A stretch of DNA of 64,000 nt, taken from Pseudoalteromonas xiamenensis. GTDB lineage: Bacteria > Pseudomonadota > Gammaproteobacteria > Enterobacterales > Alteromonadaceae. The translations under genes and the position numbers were made by a program. How positions within the stretch are numbered: the first letter of the stretch is position 1; every line of letters begins with the position of its first letter. Of the stretch, positions 63,082-64,000 are shown one piece after another. Location of the stretch: NCBI RefSeq assembly GCF_042431545.1, contig NZ_JBHLYX010000001.1; one strand, written 5' to 3'. Under the pieces are notes generated by a model that did not search any database, was not told where the DNA came from, and saw nothing but the letters and a program-made list of their open reading frames with translations.

Positions 63082-64000
63082 TTAGCCTTTAATCGCTTTA
63101 GTAATTGTTGCGACCGCTTCTTCGATAGAAAGCAACGTAGCTTCACCTGTGCGACGGTTCTTAAGTTCAACTTCGTTATTGTCTAAGTTACGCTCACCGA
63201 TGACTAATGTGTAAGGGATGCCAATGAGTTCCATGTCATTAAACATAACACCTGGACGTTCTTTACGATCATCAAATAATACATCAACGCCATTGGCTTG
63301 AAGTGCGGTGTATAGTTCTTCTGCAACACCTGGAATACGGTGAGATTTGTGCATGTTCATTGGCACAATCGCAAGCTCAAATGGCGCAATCGCAGTTGGC
63401 CAAATAATACCGAACTTATCGTTATTTTGCTCAATTGCTGCTGCAACAATGCGCGATACGCCAACGCCATAACAGCCCATTGTCATGGTTTGGTTTTTAC
63501 CATTTTCACCTAGTACGGCCGCTTTCATCGCTTCTGAGTACTTAGAACCTAATTGGAATATATGACCAACTTCAATACCACGTTTGATTTGCAGAGTGCC
63601 TTGACCACATGGACTTGGATCACCTTCAACCACATTACGTAAGTCGACAACCTCGTGTCCTGTTACGTCTCTATCCCAGTTGATGCCGCGGTAATGTTCA
63701 CCATCTTTATTAGCACCAGCAACAAAATCAGCAAGAACCGCAGCCGAGCGATCAACAAGTACAGGAATTGTAAGGCCCACAGGACCGATAGAACCTGGAC
63801 GTGCACCAATGGCAGCAACGATGTCTTCTTCTTTCGCCATTTCAAGTGGAGCAAAGACAAGAGAGTGCTTGTCTGCTTTGAGCTCGTTTAATTCATGGTC
63901 GCCACGTAGTACAAGCGCGACTAAACCACGATTACCCGCTTCGTCAGCTTTTCCATAAACGATGAGTGTTTTAACACTGCTCGTTGCCGGAACATTGTGC
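63082..64000 (-). CDS. proS: Prolyl-tRNA synthetase, C-terminal part (5' end outside window)
   Basis: ProS charges tRNA-Pro. The frame is open to the window edge, so the start lies beyond. The visible 305 or so residues begin in the editing (INS) domain (LVLRGDHELNELKADK, then PGSIGPVGLTIPVLVDRS). They continue into class II motif 3 (MTMGCYGVGVSRIVAAAIEQN) and the anticodon-binding domain (LFDDRKERPGVMFNDMELIG). The match to E. coli ProS is close throughout. Confidence 0.97.
   Translation of the reverse strand, partial: HNVPATSSVKTLIVYGKADEAGNRGLVALVLRGDHELNELKADKHSLVFAPLEMAKEEDIVAAIGARPGSIGPVGLTIPVLVDRSAAVLADFVAGANKDGEHYRGINWDRDVTGHEVVDLRNVVEGDPSPCGQGTLQIKRGIEVGHIFQLGSKYSEAMKAAVLGENGKNQTMTMGCYGVGVSRIVAAAIEQNNDKFGIIWPTAIAPFELAIVPMNMHKSHRIPGVAEELYTALQANGVDVLFDDRKERPGVMFNDMELIGIPYTLVIGERNLDNNEVELKNRRTGEATLLSIEEAVATITKAIKG

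Noticed and set aside
1..64000. Search for mobile elements, CRISPR arrays, tRNA or rRNA genes, defence islands and secondary-metabolite clusters
   Set aside because: No transposase, integrase, direct-repeat array, tRNA-like or rRNA sequence, or defence-type gene set was recognised by reading; gene order is that of a conserved chromosome.

Overview
The window looks like the chromosomal core of a marine gammaproteobacterium of the Alteromonadales type (Pseudoalteromonas, Colwellia or Shewanella relatives). The evidence is a moderately low G+C content, short intergenic gaps, strong intrinsic terminators, and gene orders shared with Escherichia coli: pyrD-zapC-rlmL-uup, comEC-msbA-lpxK-ycaR-kdsB, gltA/sdhCDAB-sucABCD, and glnS/fur-fldA-ybfE-ybfF/seqA-pgm. 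A SeqA/ZapC/Fur gene set together with a 180-kDa-type NAD-glutamate dehydrogenase fits this group. The genus cannot be fixed from the sequence alone. I see no rRNA, tRNA, CRISPR array, insertion sequence, prophage or integron.

Layout. 1-995 is the 3' end of an MMPL/RND exporter. 1197-7833 holds the large NAD-glutamate dehydrogenase, pyrD and zapC. 7955-13943 is an operon of rlmL, a thioredoxin-fold protein, uup and a secreted DUF3466 protein. 14094-21984 holds a DUF2062 gene facing comEC, then a tightly packed envelope/RNA operon (msbA, lpxK, ycaR, kdsB, a pseudouridine synthase, tcdA). The cysteine desulfurase/SufE pair that probably feeds TcdA converges on it (22003-23626). 23723-35230 is the TCA block: gltA diverges from sdhCDAB-sucAB, followed by sucCD with its own leader. 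35312-38269 holds a membrane GGDEF-like protein and a protein of unknown function with an internal duplication. 38506-45083 is the glnS/fur/fldA/ybfE/DUF2788/ybfF/seqA/pgm block. 45151-50327 has astE and a branched-chain 2-oxoacid dehydrogenase operon (E1alpha, E1beta, E2) behind a palindromic LiuR-like operator. 50417-60675 is more variable: a GNAT/amidohydrolase pair, a Fur-box-controlled metal exporter, an M28 peptidase lipoprotein, DUF3025, a NatAB-type ABC exporter, an AbgT transporter, a HAD phosphatase and a second GNAT. 60986-64000 has a periplasmic TPR protein, an LpxH-like phosphoesterase and the 3' part of proS.

How the genes work together. Glutamate dehydrogenase, AstE and the branched-chain dehydrogenase feed amino-acid carbon into the TCA enzymes encoded in the middle of the window. 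Neither 2-oxoacid dehydrogenase locus carries an E3 (lpd) gene, so both E2 proteins, each with two lipoyl domains, must share an E3 encoded elsewhere. MsbA, LpxK, KdsB and the LpxH-like enzyme serve lipid A/LPS synthesis.

I found no convincing undescribed multi-gene system. The observations most worth a second look are regulatory and architectural: a perfect 7-1-7 Fur box in front of a putative manganese/heavy-metal exporter, a 22-bp palindrome sitting between the -35 and -10 of the bkd promoter, a pair of GATC sites 20 bp apart around the seqA -10 box, a terminator-like leader before sucC, and the internally duplicated unknown protein at 37199-38269.
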